A stretch of 13,741 bases of DNA from JAAYKM01 sp964408155 (GCA_964408155.1 CAYOYJ010000062.1:1-13741); one strand, 5' to 3'; shown: positions 1 to 7,244, counted from the first letter of the stretch. Numbers and translations: made by a program. Notes: generated by a model not told the origin, from the sequence alone.

Positions 1-2977
1 CAAAACTCAGCGTCCGTGTTGCACCGTCCAACTCCGGCATCGGAGTCTGCGGCGCTTCCGCCGATTCTTCATCGATAATCAACGGGATATCGATTTTCTC
101 CTCCGCAGGTTCTTCCCAGGGCGCCTCACCGTTTCTCAGGCGAATGGCCGCATCTATATCATCAGCCGCCTGATGGCCGGCGGCAATTGCACCGATGACC
201 GTATCGGGTCCCGTAACCGCATCACCACCGGCATAGAATGTTGCCCGGGTGGTTTGAGACTTGCTGCCTTCTGCCAGATCGAAAGTATCCCACTTATTAA
301 TACCAACTCCGCTGTCTTTGGGAACAAATGACAGATCCGGCACCTGACCGATGGCGGCAATGACCGAATCGACGGCCAAGGTGTATTCGGAGCCTTCAAT
401 CGGTTCCGGACGCTTCCGGCCGCTGCGGTCAAAATCACCCAGTTTCATCTGCTCCACGCAGACTCCCGTAACTTTCCCGTTCGCACCGAAAATTTTGGTC
501 GGTGCAACAAGGTATTCTATCTTGATGCCTTCATGTTCCGCCGCTTCGATTTCTTCGACGGCTGCCGGCATGTCCTGACGCAGACGACGGTACAGGATCG
601 TCACTTCCGCCCCCATGCGTGCAGCGCAACGGGCGGCGTCGATGGCGGAGTTTCCGCCGCCGATGACGGCGACCCTGGCGCCCAGAGTCTTTTCGCCGTT
701 CATCCAGGCAGCTTCGTTATCGTTGAAATCTCTCAGGAATTCCACTCCGCCATAAACCCCGAACAGATCCTCACCCTTGACACCCATGGGCTGGCTTTTG
801 TGAGCACCCGGAGCGAGATAGGTGTAGTCGTAATCTTCGCTAAGTTTGGCAAAGGAAATGTCGCGGCCGATCCTCGTATTGCAGCGGATTTCAACACCCA
901 GAGCGCGCACATCGTCAATTTCTCCGTCCAGGATGTTCCGGGGGAGACGATACGACGGAATGGCCCAGCGCAGCATGCCGCCCGGCTGCGAGAGTTCTTC
1001 GAAAACCGTGACGTGATAGCCCCGCTGTGCAAGATCGCGGGCTGCCGTAAGGCCGGCCGGACCGGCGCCGACTACGGCGATTTTCTCCTTCCGCGTGACC
1101 GGCACGGCGTCAATTTTCGGACGGAGCGCATTATCGGTAATGAAACGCTTGAGGAACTTGATCGCAATGGGCTCATCCATCTTTCCGCGACGGCACTTGG
1201 ACTGGCACTTGTGATCGCAAACACGGCCACAGACCGAGGGGAAGGGGTTTGTTTTCAGCAGGATCTTATAGGCATCTTCAAACCGTTTTACACGGATCAG
1301 GGCGATGTAAGAGGGAATATCCATTTCGATCGGACAGGTGTGCTGGCAGGGTGATTTGAATAAGGCCGTACAGACCGCCGCCCGGCATTTTCCCTCCCGG
1401 ATATGCTCTTCATATTCGTGGCGGAAATAACGCAATGTGCTGAGTACGGGATTCGGAGCCGTCTGCCCCAGACCGCAAAGCGCCGAATCCTTGATGACCG
1501 CCGCCATCTGTTCGAGCAGTTCGATGTCGCCTTCCTTACCCTTGCCTTGGGTGATGTTGGTCAGGATTTCGAGCATCCGTTTGGTGCCTTCGCGGCAGGG
1601 GGTGCATTTACCGCAGGATTCATCCTGGCAGAAATCCATGAAGAAGCGGGCCATATCGACGGCGCAGTTATCCTCGTTCATGACGATGAGTCCGCCGGAA
1701 CCCATGATGGCGCCCAACTCCGCCACTTTCTCGTAGTCCACCGGTGCGTTGAGGTGCTCGATGGGGATACAGCCACCAGAGGGACCGCCGAGCTGAGCAG
1801 CCTTGAATTTTTTCCCTTTCGGAATACCGCCGCCGATATCATAAACGATGGTGCCCAGTTTCGTTCCCATGGGCACTTCCACCAGGCCCACATTGTTGAC
1901 GTCGCCGGTCAGGGCGAAAACCTTCGTGCCCTTGCTCTTTTCCGTACCGATGCCGGAATACCAGGCGGCGCCACGGAGAATGATCTGACCGATGTTGGCC
2001 AGCGTCTCGACGTTGTTCAACACACTCGGCTTCTGCCAGAGTCCGGCGACCGCCGGGAAAGGCGGACGGGGACGCGGCATGCCGCGCTTGCCTTCAATCG
2101 AGGTCATGAGGGCCGTTTCCTCGCCGCAGACAAAGGCACCGGCGCCCTGATAGATCTGAAGGTCGAAGTTAAAACCCGTTCCCAGGATATCGTCACCCAG
2201 CAACCCGGCCTCTTTGGCCTGAGAAATGGCGATGTTCAGCCGATGGATGGCCAGCGGATACTCGGCACGGCAGTAAATGTAACCGTGATGGGCGCCGATC
2301 GCCTTGGCGGCGATGACCATGCCTTCGAGGACGGCATGGGGGTCCGCTTCGAGAACACTGCGGTCCATGAACGCACCCGGATCGCCTTCATCGGCATTAC
2401 AGAGCACGTACTTGACATCTCCCGGAGAGGAAGCGGCAAACTTCCATTTCAACCCTGTAGGAAAACCCGCACCGCCGCGTCCCCGCAGACCGGAATCGAG
2501 GATTTCTTCGACAATCTGTTCGGGGGTCATGGAGGTCAGGGCCTTGGCCATACCGGCGTACCCGTCTCTGGCAATGTATTCCTCAATGATTTCGGGATCA
2601 ATGAGACCCCGATTTTTCAGAACCCGCAGTTCCTGCAGGGCGAAGAAAGGAATATCCTGCATGGTCGGGATGGCGGCGTCGGTGCTGGGCTCACGATACA
2701 GAAGACGTTCAAGAACCCGCCCCTTAACCAGATGCTCTTCCACCAGTTCGGGGATATCTTCCGGCTTGATAGACATATAGATGACGCCTTCGGGATAGAC
2801 CACCATGATGGGACCTAGGGCACAGAAACCGTTACAGCCCGTCTCAACGAGTTTGATTTCTTCGGAAAGGCCTCTCTTCAGAAGCTCTGCAATCAGGGCT
2901 TTCTTCACTTCCGGGCTGCCGGAAGCGGAACAACCCGTGCCGCCACAGAGCAACAGATGCGCTCGAAACATTTTCAT
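1..2977 (-). CDS. NuoF-GltD fusion: flavin/Fe-S NAD(P)H oxidoreductase subunit (partial, runs off left edge)
   Basis: An open frame of 992 codons runs on the minus strand from ATG 2977 to the window edge with no stop. Domains in order: a thioredoxin-fold [2Fe-2S] domain (C11, C16, C48, C52); a NuoF core with the FMN/NADH motifs GRGGAGFPTG (about 163) and NADEGDPGAF (about 195); the [4Fe-4S] motif SCGKCTPC ending at C461; a GltD-type Fe-S domain starting near 539 (CQHTCPIEMD, then CGRVCDHKCQSKC); an FAD site GAGPAGL (637-643); a second nucleotide-binding site GGGNSAID (about 773-780); and the GltD closing motif GGDAVTGPDTVIGAIAAGHQAA (about 913-937). The usual C-terminal 2x[4Fe-4S] ferredoxin of HydB/HndC is replaced by the GltD/NfnB-like module. 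The start follows GGAGG at 2989-2993. As the last visible gene of the redox operon, it is expected to carry electrons between NAD(P)H and a hydrogenase or formate dehydrogenase partner outside the window. Family assignment is sure; the physiological reaction is inferred. Confidence 0.93.
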   Translation of the reverse strand, partial: MKMFRAHLLLCGGTGCSASGSPEVKKALIAELLKRGLSEEIKLVETGCNGFCALGPIMVVYPEGVIYMSIKPEDIPELVEEHLVKGRVLERLLYREPSTDAAIPTMQDIPFFALQELRVLKNRGLIDPEIIEEYIARDGYAGMAKALTSMTPEQIVEEILDSGLRGRGGAGFPTGLKWKFAASSPGDVKYVLCNADEGDPGAFMDRSVLEADPHAVLEGMVIAAKAIGAHHGYIYCRAEYPLAIHRLNIAISQAKEAGLLGDDILGTGFNFDLQIYQGAGAFVCGEETALMTSIEGKRGMPRPRPPFPAVAGLWQKPSVLNNVETLANIGQIILRGAAWYSGIGTEKSKGTKVFALTGDVNNVGLVEVPMGTKLGTIVYDIGGGIPKGKKFKAAQLGGPSGGCIPIEHLNAPVDYEKVAELGAIMGSGGLIVMNEDNCAVDMARFFMDFCQDESCGKCTPCREGTKRMLEILTNITQGKGKEGDIELLEQMAAVIKDSALCGLGQTAPNPVLSTLRYFRHEYEEHIREGKCRAAVCTALFKSPCQHTCPIEMDIPSYIALIRVKRFEDAYKILLKTNPFPSVCGRVCDHKCQSKCRRGKMDEPIAIKFLKRFITDNALRPKIDAVPVTRKEKIAVVGAGPAGLTAARDLAQRGYHVTVFEELSQPGGMLRWAIPSYRLPRNILDGEIDDVRALGVEIRCNTRIGRDISFAKLSEDYDYTYLAPGAHKSQPMGVKGEDLFGVYGGVEFLRDFNDNEAAWMNGEKTLGARVAVIGGGNSAIDAARCAARMGAEVTILYRRLRQDMPAAVEEIEAAEHEGIKIEYLVAPTKIFGANGKVTGVCVEQMKLGDFDRSGRKRPEPIEGSEYTLAVDSVIAAIGQVPDLSFVPKDSGVGINKWDTFDLAEGSKSQTTRATFYAGGDAVTGPDTVIGAIAAGHQAADDIDAAIRLRNGEAPWEEPAEEKIDIPLIIDEESAEAPQTPMPELDGATRTLSF

Positions 2978-3045
2978 CGGGATTTTATCCTCCTTAATCG
3001 ATATTGTCAGTCGCCGACCTCGGTCCACGACACAGTTTATAATTC

Positions 3046-3429
3046 TTACTTGGTCATTTCAGCGCCCTTGGCCAGAACAAACGGAAGCTGCACTTCGCCA
3101 TTGAGCACATGTCTTTTGAAAATCTGCCGCATCTTCTGTGCATTGACATATTCGTACTTGATCGGCTCCTGACCGATGACTTCCACCGTCACCAGCGGCT
3201 CGCGGCTGCAAAGACCCATACACCCGGAGGTCGTCACCACCACATCCGATACGTTAGCCTCTTCGATTTCGGCGAGCAGGCTGCTCATGACGTCATTCGC
3301 ACCGGAGGCGATGCCGCAGGTTCCCATGTGTACCGTAACTTTCACCCGCCGATCCCCTTCACGAAGGGCGTTTTCCGCTTGCACCTTATCCTTGATTTTT
3401 TTGAGATCCTCTATTTTCAGCTTTGCCAT
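3046..3429 (-). CDS. HndB-like (2Fe-2S) ferredoxin domain protein
   Basis: This 127-residue protein begins MAKLKIEDLKKIKDK. It has a charged N-terminal helix followed by a thioredoxin-fold ferredoxin domain. Visible ligands are C38 (HMGTCGIASGA) and the C70-x3-C74 pair (TSGCMGLCSREP). The C-x4-C first pair seen in the N-terminal domain of the neighbouring fusion is reduced here to one cysteine. ATG 3429 is chosen because it follows a GAGG element at normal distance and matches where similar proteins begin. An upstream extension to 3567 only reads through the NuoE gene in another frame. HndB-type subunits sit between the NuoE-like and NuoF-like subunits of NAD(P)-reducing hydrogenases of the Hnd type. 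Here the gene lies 19 bases after the NuoE gene and 68 bases before the fusion gene. Role: probably a [2Fe-2S] electron relay or assembly subunit of the complex. Confidence 0.88.
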   Translation of the reverse strand: MAKLKIEDLKKIKDKVQAENALREGDRRVKVTVHMGTCGIASGANDVMSSLLAEIEEANVSDVVVTTSGCMGLCSREPLVTVEVIGQEPIKYEYVNAQKMRQIFKRHVLNGEVQLPFVLAKGAEMTK

Positions 3430-3448
3430 GATTCGTTCCTCATCAGGT

Positions 3449-3943
3449 TTAGGGATATTGATTGAGTATTTCTTTAATCTTGCCGGGTTTGACGCGGCCA
3501 TGGACATCTTCGTCCATGACGATGACGGGACCAAGACCGCAAGCCCCCAGACATCGGACGGTCTCATAGGTAAAACGGCGGTCGGCCGTCGTTTCTTTCT
3601 CCTTCATCCCGAGTCCCTTGACCAAGTGCTCAGCAAGGGCCTTGCCTCCTCGGACGTAACAGGCGGTACCAAGGCAGACACGGACCGTGTGGCGGCCGCG
3701 CGGGGTCATGGTGAAAAATGAATAGAACGTCACGACGCCATACACACGACTGAGCGGCAGATTGAGCCCTTTGGCGATCCTTTTCTGGACACCGATAGGC
3801 AGATACTCCAGTGCAACCTGAGCCTCTTCAAGTACGGGAATCAATCCCCCCGGCTTATCCTTGTAGCGGCTGATGATGTCATCAAGCCGGGCAATTTGAT
3901 CCGGGGTAAAATCATTTAACAGATCACCATCTTCCAATTTCAT
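3449..3943 (-). CDS. nuoE: NuoE-like [2Fe-2S] subunit (HydC/HndA type)
   Basis: This protein has 164 residues, the usual length for NuoE/HydC/HndA. It has an N-terminal helical bundle (about 1-80, with the conserved GVVTFYSFF at 69-77) and a thioredoxin-like domain with the [2Fe-2S] ligands C90-x4-C95 and C131-x3-C135 (VRCLGACGLGP). It pairs with NuoF-type flavoprotein to form the NADH-oxidising module. There is no complex I locus around it. The neighbours (DRTGG, PHP, ATPase, HndB-like, NuoF fusion) point instead to a soluble bifurcating or confurcating hydrogenase or dehydrogenase. The start at 3943 has a strong AAGGAGG element just upstream. The gene lies 30 bases after the ATPase gene and 19 bases before the HndB-like gene, so co-transcription is likely. 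Confidence 0.94.
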   Translation of the reverse strand: MKLEDGDLLNDFTPDQIARLDDIISRYKDKPGGLIPVLEEAQVALEYLPIGVQKRIAKGLNLPLSRVYGVVTFYSFFTMTPRGRHTVRVCLGTACYVRGGKALAEHLVKGLGMKEKETTADRRFTYETVRCLGACGLGPVIVMDEDVHGRVKPGKIKEILNQYP

Positions 3944-3973
3944 TGACGCCTCCTTCTCGCTTATTATGTTTTT

Positions 3974-4522
3974 TTACGCTTGTGCGTTTATCTCCTTTAG
4001 TCCTTCCACAATGTCCTGTCGGATAAATTTCAAAATCTCGATGTGGTTAATGGGAATGTCGTCGATTTCCTGTTTGATGAGGTCGGTGTCGAGGAGGTAC
4101 TCCATCCGTTCCCGGAGGTGCCGGTAGACCAGATGCATTCCGGGGTTGCCCACGATCAATGTCGTGAGTGCTCCCGCTAGATCCCCCATGGGCTGGCGGT
4201 CGATATGGCTGAGTTGAAAGGCGACTTTGACGACCGTTCCTTCCGATGGTTTTGATTCAATCTCAAACCACCCCCCCGTACTCTGGGCGGCCTGGGCGAG
4301 CATGGGAAGTCCAAGCCCTATACGACGCACTTTTTTCGTCGTATAGAAGGGGTCCAGCACCCGGTTCAGCTCCGCTTCGGTCATGCCGTTTCCGTTATCC
4401 CGGACTTCCATGGTCATGCAGTCGTTTTGCGGATCCTCGACAATCGTAATGTAGATCGCTTGCGCGTCGGCACGCACGGCGTTTTCCGAAATATCGAGAA
4501 TATGCATAGACAGCTCAATCAT
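3974..4522 (-). CDS. GHKL-type ATP-binding protein (ATPase domain) of hydrogenase-type locus
   Basis: This 182-residue protein consists of a histidine-kinase-like ATPase domain without a phospho-acceptor domain. The N box is ISENAVRADA (N14), the G1 box DNGNGM (42-47), the F box DPFYTTK (57-63), the G2 box GLGLP (69-73), and EGT is at 94-96. Residues 104-182 form a C-terminal extension with no motif I recognise. Its ATG overlaps the PHP gene's TGA in an ATGA (4519-4522), so the two are translationally coupled. Proteins of this type are repeatedly found upstream of NuoE/HydC genes in anaerobes. The role there is uncertain: signalling, redox sensing or complex maturation. There is no response regulator in the window to act as partner. 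Confidence 0.85.
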   Translation of the reverse strand: MIELSMHILDISENAVRADAQAIYITIVEDPQNDCMTMEVRDNGNGMTEAELNRVLDPFYTTKKVRRIGLGLPMLAQAAQSTGGWFEIESKPSEGTVVKVAFQLSHIDRQPMGDLAGALTTLIVGNPGMHLVYRHLRERMEYLLDTDLIKQEIDDIPINHIEILKFIRQDIVEGLKEINAQA

Positions 4523-5265
4523 GGACCGTCTTCCACAATCCGCCGACCGTCCCTCTTAGCAAAGGCCAGTTTGAGTTCACTGATGTTTGCCGCCTGCATG
4601 ATTATAGTTGTCACCCCCCTGCCGATGTCCTTGATCGCATGGGCGTCGGATGATGAGATAAACGCATGATCTGAAAGTTCCGGATAAAGCCGTCGTGCTC
4701 TCCCCACGCCGGTCGCTGCCGATACTTCCAGGGCATCAAAATGCGTTTCCGCATCAACAAATCCCAGTTGACTCAGGACGCTGTAACTCGGCCGGTCGAT
4801 ATGCGACGCAATGGCAAGACCGCCTAACGAATGAATTTCGTTGACGATACGATTAAGAGATAACTCTGTGGCGCCAATGAGCATTCGCTCATTCATGCCT
4901 TCTACTTCATCCTGTTCATTCACAATCACCTGCAGACCGAAATAATCTTCACGATTCTTGCCGGGCAGGTGGCGGTAAACAATGGTCTGCAATTTCAACA
5001 GATCGGACAGACCGTCAAAGAGGGCCAGCACATGGACTTCCTCAAGGCTGGAGACCTCCATTCCGGGCAGAACGGTTATCGGTTTTCCTTTTGCACAATT
5101 GAGTACATACGACACATTTTCTGATGCATTATGATCGCAGATAGCAATGACATCGAGTTTTTCATTTATCGATTTTTCAATGAGCGCTCGGGGATACATG
5201 TCCAGTTCGGCACAGGGCGAAAGGCAGGTATGAAGGTGCAAATCACAGCGAAACGCCCTGAGCAT
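4519..5265 (-). CDS. PHP-domain metal-dependent phosphoesterase-like protein
   Basis: This 248-residue protein has the complete PHP metal-site signature: DLHLHTCLSPC (H10, H12), the CDHN motif (D44, H45), PGMEVSS (E70), H78, ASHIDRP (H155) and SSDAHA (D207, H209). All four PHP motifs are present, so it is probably an active metalloenzyme, but its substrate cannot be read from the sequence. It overlaps the ATPase gene by four bases. The start at 5265 fits the family, whose catalytic motif lies within the first dozen residues. The ribosome-binding site is poor: only GGGA within a 13-nt palindrome (5268-5280) immediately upstream. An intrinsic terminator lies between this gene and the upstream DRTGG gene, so expression may depend on read-through or on a separate promoter. 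Confidence 0.9.
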   Translation of the reverse strand: MLRAFRCDLHLHTCLSPCAELDMYPRALIEKSINEKLDVIAICDHNASENVSYVLNCAKGKPITVLPGMEVSSLEEVHVLALFDGLSDLLKLQTIVYRHLPGKNREDYFGLQVIVNEQDEVEGMNERMLIGATELSLNRIVNEIHSLGGLAIASHIDRPSYSVLSQLGFVDAETHFDALEVSAATGVGRARRLYPELSDHAFISSSDAHAIKDIGRGVTTIIMQAANISELKLAFAKRDGRRIVEDGP

Positions 5266-5267
5266 GA

Positions 5268-5280
5268 ATCGGGTCCCGAT
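5268..5280. repeat. Short perfect palindrome directly upstream of the PHP start
   Basis: ATCGGG and CCCGAT flank a single central base two bases upstream of the PHP ATG. The dyad overlaps the only possible Shine-Dalgarno (GGGA). In RNA it could mask ribosome access; in DNA it could be a small operator. Function is inferred only. Confidence 0.4.
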
Positions 5281-5315
5281 AAAAAATTAAAAAGGCCATG
5301 AACTCATGACCTTTT
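5281..5315 (-). terminator. Intrinsic terminator between DRTGG gene and PHP gene
   Basis: On the minus-strand transcript an 11-bp stem (arms 5305-5315 and 5290-5300, one G-U pair, four-base loop) is followed by a U-rich run: five U, two A, six U. The 5' arm overlaps the UAA stop of the DRTGG gene. This is the classical Rho-independent layout, and it lies inside what would otherwise look like one operon. Confidence 0.78.
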
Positions 5316-5670
5316 AGAGTTTAGCGGAGTCTTCCTCCCCCTTTATCATGTTATAAATTCTTCCCGCGATTTCAAAACCGTAAAGGTCGGTACCCATAAT
5401 GGGAACACTTTCTTTCCGAGCCTTTTCCAAGGTGTCTTCCGTTGGTTCGGCTCCTTGAACAAGAACAATGCCCGCCAAGTCTTTCAGGCTCGCGACGGCA
5501 ATGATATTTTGATGAACCTGACGGGTAATCCAGAGATCCCCTTCTTTGCTGTTCGCCATGACATCACTCAGCAGATCCCCGATGTATCCACTCAGGACAA
5601 CTGTGTCCATCTTATCGCAACCGCCGAATATCTTCAGATTCAGCGCTTTTGCTATGTCATCCAGATTCAT
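5314..5670 (-). CDS. DRTGG-domain protein (second of pair)
   Basis: This 118-residue protein is essentially one DRTGG domain, with the characteristic core GDLLSDVMANSKEGDLWIT (about 31-49) followed by NIIAVASLKDLAGIVLV. No enzymatic residues or membrane segment are evident. Single-domain DRTGG proteins are typical neighbours of hydrogenase and NuoE/F-type loci in anaerobes and are thought to be regulatory or ligand-binding. It lies 131 bases after the other DRTGG gene, and its stop codon is part of the terminator stem described separately. The ATG at 5670 is preceded by a GGACAG-type weak Shine-Dalgarno. The two DRTGG proteins resemble each other and probably arose by duplication. Confidence 0.87.
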   Translation of the reverse strand: MNLDDIAKALNLKIFGGCDKMDTVVLSGYIGDLLSDVMANSKEGDLWITRQVHQNIIAVASLKDLAGIVLVQGAEPTEDTLEKARKESVPIMGTDLYGFEIAGRIYNMIKGEEDSAKL

Positions 5671-5801
5671 GGTTGCCGCTGTCCTTTTCTCAACCGGATC
5701 AACCGGTCGCCGTTTTCACGATGCGTAACCGCTTGTATACGACCCTCACCGATTTCCGAAGGGGTTTCCCATATCTGTCGGAATATCTTTATGAAGGGTT
5801 T
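5671..5801. other. 131-base spacer between the two DRTGG genes
   Basis: No gene is supported here. The frame of the upstream DRTGG gene stays open after its TAA across the spacer, but it has no start codon and does not join the downstream gene in phase. No convincing promoter or hairpin was seen. Confidence 0.4.
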
Positions 5802-6188
5802 TTATGGCCGATCCGAATGATTATCGACCTTTTCAATGCAACCTCTGATGCCGCTTTCATACAAACGGCCGACTGTTTCAAACAGGATAAACCTTGTAGA
5901 AAGAATTGGAATGCCCAGTTCTTCCGCCATCTGAGTGGTCTCATCGGCCGGTTTTTTGCCCCGCACCAGGATGATGGCCGCGATATCCAGAATGTCCGCC
6001 GTTCTCACGACCTGGGAATTGGTCAGACCCGTCAGCAGCATGCTGCCGGGCTTCGCGAACGCCAAGACGTCGCTCATCAAGTCCGCGCCAAAGGCAGTTC
6101 TGACTTCCATTTCCATCTGGTCCTGCCCAACGATCACCTCAGCATCCAATATCTCTGCGACTTCGTTCAGAGTCAAGCTGATCTCCAT
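5802..6188 (-). CDS. DRTGG-domain protein (first gene of the redox locus)
   Basis: This 128-residue single-domain protein has the hallmark FGADLMSDVLAFAKPGSMLLTG (about 33-54), then ADILDIAAIILVRGKKP and GIPILSTRFILFETVGRLY. It resembles the following DRTGG protein throughout, consistent with tandem duplication. It is the most upstream gene of the leftward redox locus. Upstream of ATG 6188 there is only a weak, very close GGGA, so the start is less secure than for its neighbours. The likely role is sensing or regulation of the electron-transfer complex, by context only. Confidence 0.87.
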   Translation of the reverse strand: MEISLTLNEVAEILDAEVIVGQDQMEMEVRTAFGADLMSDVLAFAKPGSMLLTGLTNSQVVRTADILDIAAIILVRGKKPADETTQMAEELGIPILSTRFILFETVGRLYESGIRGCIEKVDNHSDRP

Positions 6189-6578
6189 TCCCGAGAGTTA
6201 TTTTCTGGCGTTTTATTCCGGATTAGTCTGTTTGAGACGGTCTTTGGTGTCTGCTTCTTTCCGGTAAAAAAGACTATATTTTAAAGAGTATCCTAATGCT
6301 GCTTTGATAGATGTGAACCCGGTTATCACAGGCAGGTTTTCCTGTCAATGGTTTTATCACGGTATTTTCATATCAGATGAATTGAAAATAACAATTGTAT
6401 TTATAAATACTTACAAATCAGTCTTGTCTGATCCACGCTTGACAAAAACGACCAAACGGGAATTGTTTTCCATTTTTCTCAGGGGGGGTGCGATACCCTG
6501 CTTCTGATCTTGTCGCTCATCAGGACCTACCATTGATTGCGATGTGTCCGAATACGATCAACGTACCGCAAAAGATCT

Positions 6579-6596
6579 TTCGACAAATATGTCGAA
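6579..6596. repeat. Perfect inverted repeat, 7-bp arms, 4-base loop
   Basis: TTCGACA and TGTCGAA are separated by AATA. This could be an operator half-site pair or an RNA hairpin; no U-run follows on either strand. Confidence 0.5.
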
Positions 6597-6699
6597 GTCC
6601 ACACTGCCATTCTCAATCGACAACATGCTGTTACGAAAGGGGATTTCTAATTTTGACTTTAATACTCGACAATTCCTGCCGTAGGGCGAGATCCCTTTC

Positions 6700-6737
6700 C
6701 AATTTATAATCGTGAATGATTTCATGATGTTAAATTG
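6700..6737. repeat. 38-bp imperfect dyad, 17-bp arms
   Basis: Arms 6700-6716 and 6721-6737 match at 14 of 17 positions around the four-base centre TGAT. The outer CAATTTA/TAAATTG is perfect. The size suits a regulator-binding dyad. It lies 12 bases before a sigma-54-like motif. Confidence 0.55.
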
Positions 6738-6749
6738 AAAAACACCGGA

Positions 6750-6765
6750 TGGCATGAAATCTGCT
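6750..6765 (+). promoter_or_regulatory. Sigma-54-like -24/-12 motif
   Basis: TGGCATGAAATCTGCT keeps the essential GG and GC at the correct 12-base separation and differs from the consensus at two positions. It points rightward, where no plus-strand gene lies for about 1.7 kb. It would therefore serve a non-coding or antisense transcript, or it is a chance match. Confidence 0.3.
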
Positions 6766-6778
6766 CTTTCAAAGAGCA
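6762..6778. repeat. 17-nt palindrome overlapping the sigma-54-like motif
   Basis: TGCTCTTT and AAAGAGCA flank one central base. The arms are perfect, and the left arm overlaps the -12 element. This is a possible operator or hairpin. Confidence 0.5.
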
Positions 6779-6873
6779 AGAAGCTCATAATTCGGCAATA
6801 GACAGGGGCATGTTGAGCCGATCCAGCATATTTCTTAGTGGCAGGTTAAAAACCTTCCTTCCTCTCTAACCAC

Positions 6874-6894
6874 GGGGAGGCTTCAAGCCTCCCC
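6874..6894. repeat. GC-rich hairpin downstream of the ACP gene
   Basis: GGGGAGGCTT and AAGCCTCCCC, 10 bp each, are separated by one base, effectively an 8-bp stem with a five-base loop. It is the strongest hairpin in the gap and lies 60-80 bases past the ACP stop. It has no U-run on either strand, so it may be a transcript-end stabiliser or a REP-like element rather than a classical terminator. Confidence 0.55.
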
Positions 6895-6953
6895 CTTCCT
6901 CCTGACTCCCAACAAAAAAACTTGCAGCTTGTTGAATCTCAGCAAAAAAGCTT

Positions 6954-7232
6954 TTAACTTCTGCCGTTCAGTTTACGTATAGCGCCGGCGATCGTTGCAG
7001 GCTCACGGATAAATCCGATCAGATCGGCAAATGCGGCTTCGTCGTACAGGAGGTCCAGGGGTAACTCGACATGGAAGGTCTCGTTGATCAGAATCTGGAG
7101 GTTGACCGCCGCCATGGAATCCCAGTTGGGGATTTCCGACAGTTTCGTTGTTTCGGTCACAACCGTCATGTCGTCCGGTTCCAGAAATTCCTCCATCATC
7201 ACGGTCTTCAACTTCTCCCATACGTCGTGCAT
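6954..7232 (-). CDS. Stand-alone acyl carrier protein
   Basis: This acidic 92-residue protein has the ACP four-helix pattern and the phosphopantetheine attachment motif WDSM, with S39 as the modified serine. It diverges from housekeeping AcpP: the site reads IPNWDSMAAVNL rather than the usual GADSLD, which resembles specialised ACPs of secondary or lipid pathways. It starts 12 bases after the KAS III gene and has an AGAGGA ribosome-binding site. The two are almost certainly one operon, and the ACP probably carries the substrate or product of that condensing enzyme. A housekeeping fatty-acid role is unlikely because no fabD, fabG or fabF is nearby. Confidence 0.9.
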   Translation of the reverse strand: MHDVWEKLKTVMMEEFLEPDDMTVVTETTKLSEIPNWDSMAAVNLQILINETFHVELPLDLLYDEAAFADLIGFIREPATIAGAIRKLNGRS

Positions 7233-7244
7233 AGCTCTTCCTCT

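Larger units (their letters stand above)
6189..6953. other. 765-base intergenic region without a convincing gene
   Basis: Short open frames here (for example 6304-6507 plus strand and 6558-6788 minus strand) have no recognisable motif or good ribosome-binding site. The region holds several inverted repeats, a sigma-54-like motif, and weak minus-strand promoter candidates: a TTGACA at 6343-6348 with a poor -10, and a TATAGT near 6275. It is also AT-rich next to the flanking genes. It probably contains the promoter of the leftward redox locus and the 3' end of the KAS III-ACP unit. Confidence 0.6.

Noticed and set aside
533..2818. Two long plus-strand open frames (533-1354 and 1403-2818)
   Set aside because: They lie antisense to the NuoF-GltD fusion, whose minus-strand frame shows continuous, motif-rich homology. 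The plus-strand translations have no recognisable domain.
3430..3567. N-terminal extension of the HndB-like protein to ATG 3567
   Set aside because: The added 46 residues are an out-of-phase reading of the NuoE gene. The internal ATG 3429 has a ribosome-binding site and fits the family start.
6304..6788. Small open frames in the 6189-6953 gap
   Set aside because: They are short, rich in unusual residues and without motifs. They lack good ribosome-binding sites and cross dyad repeats.
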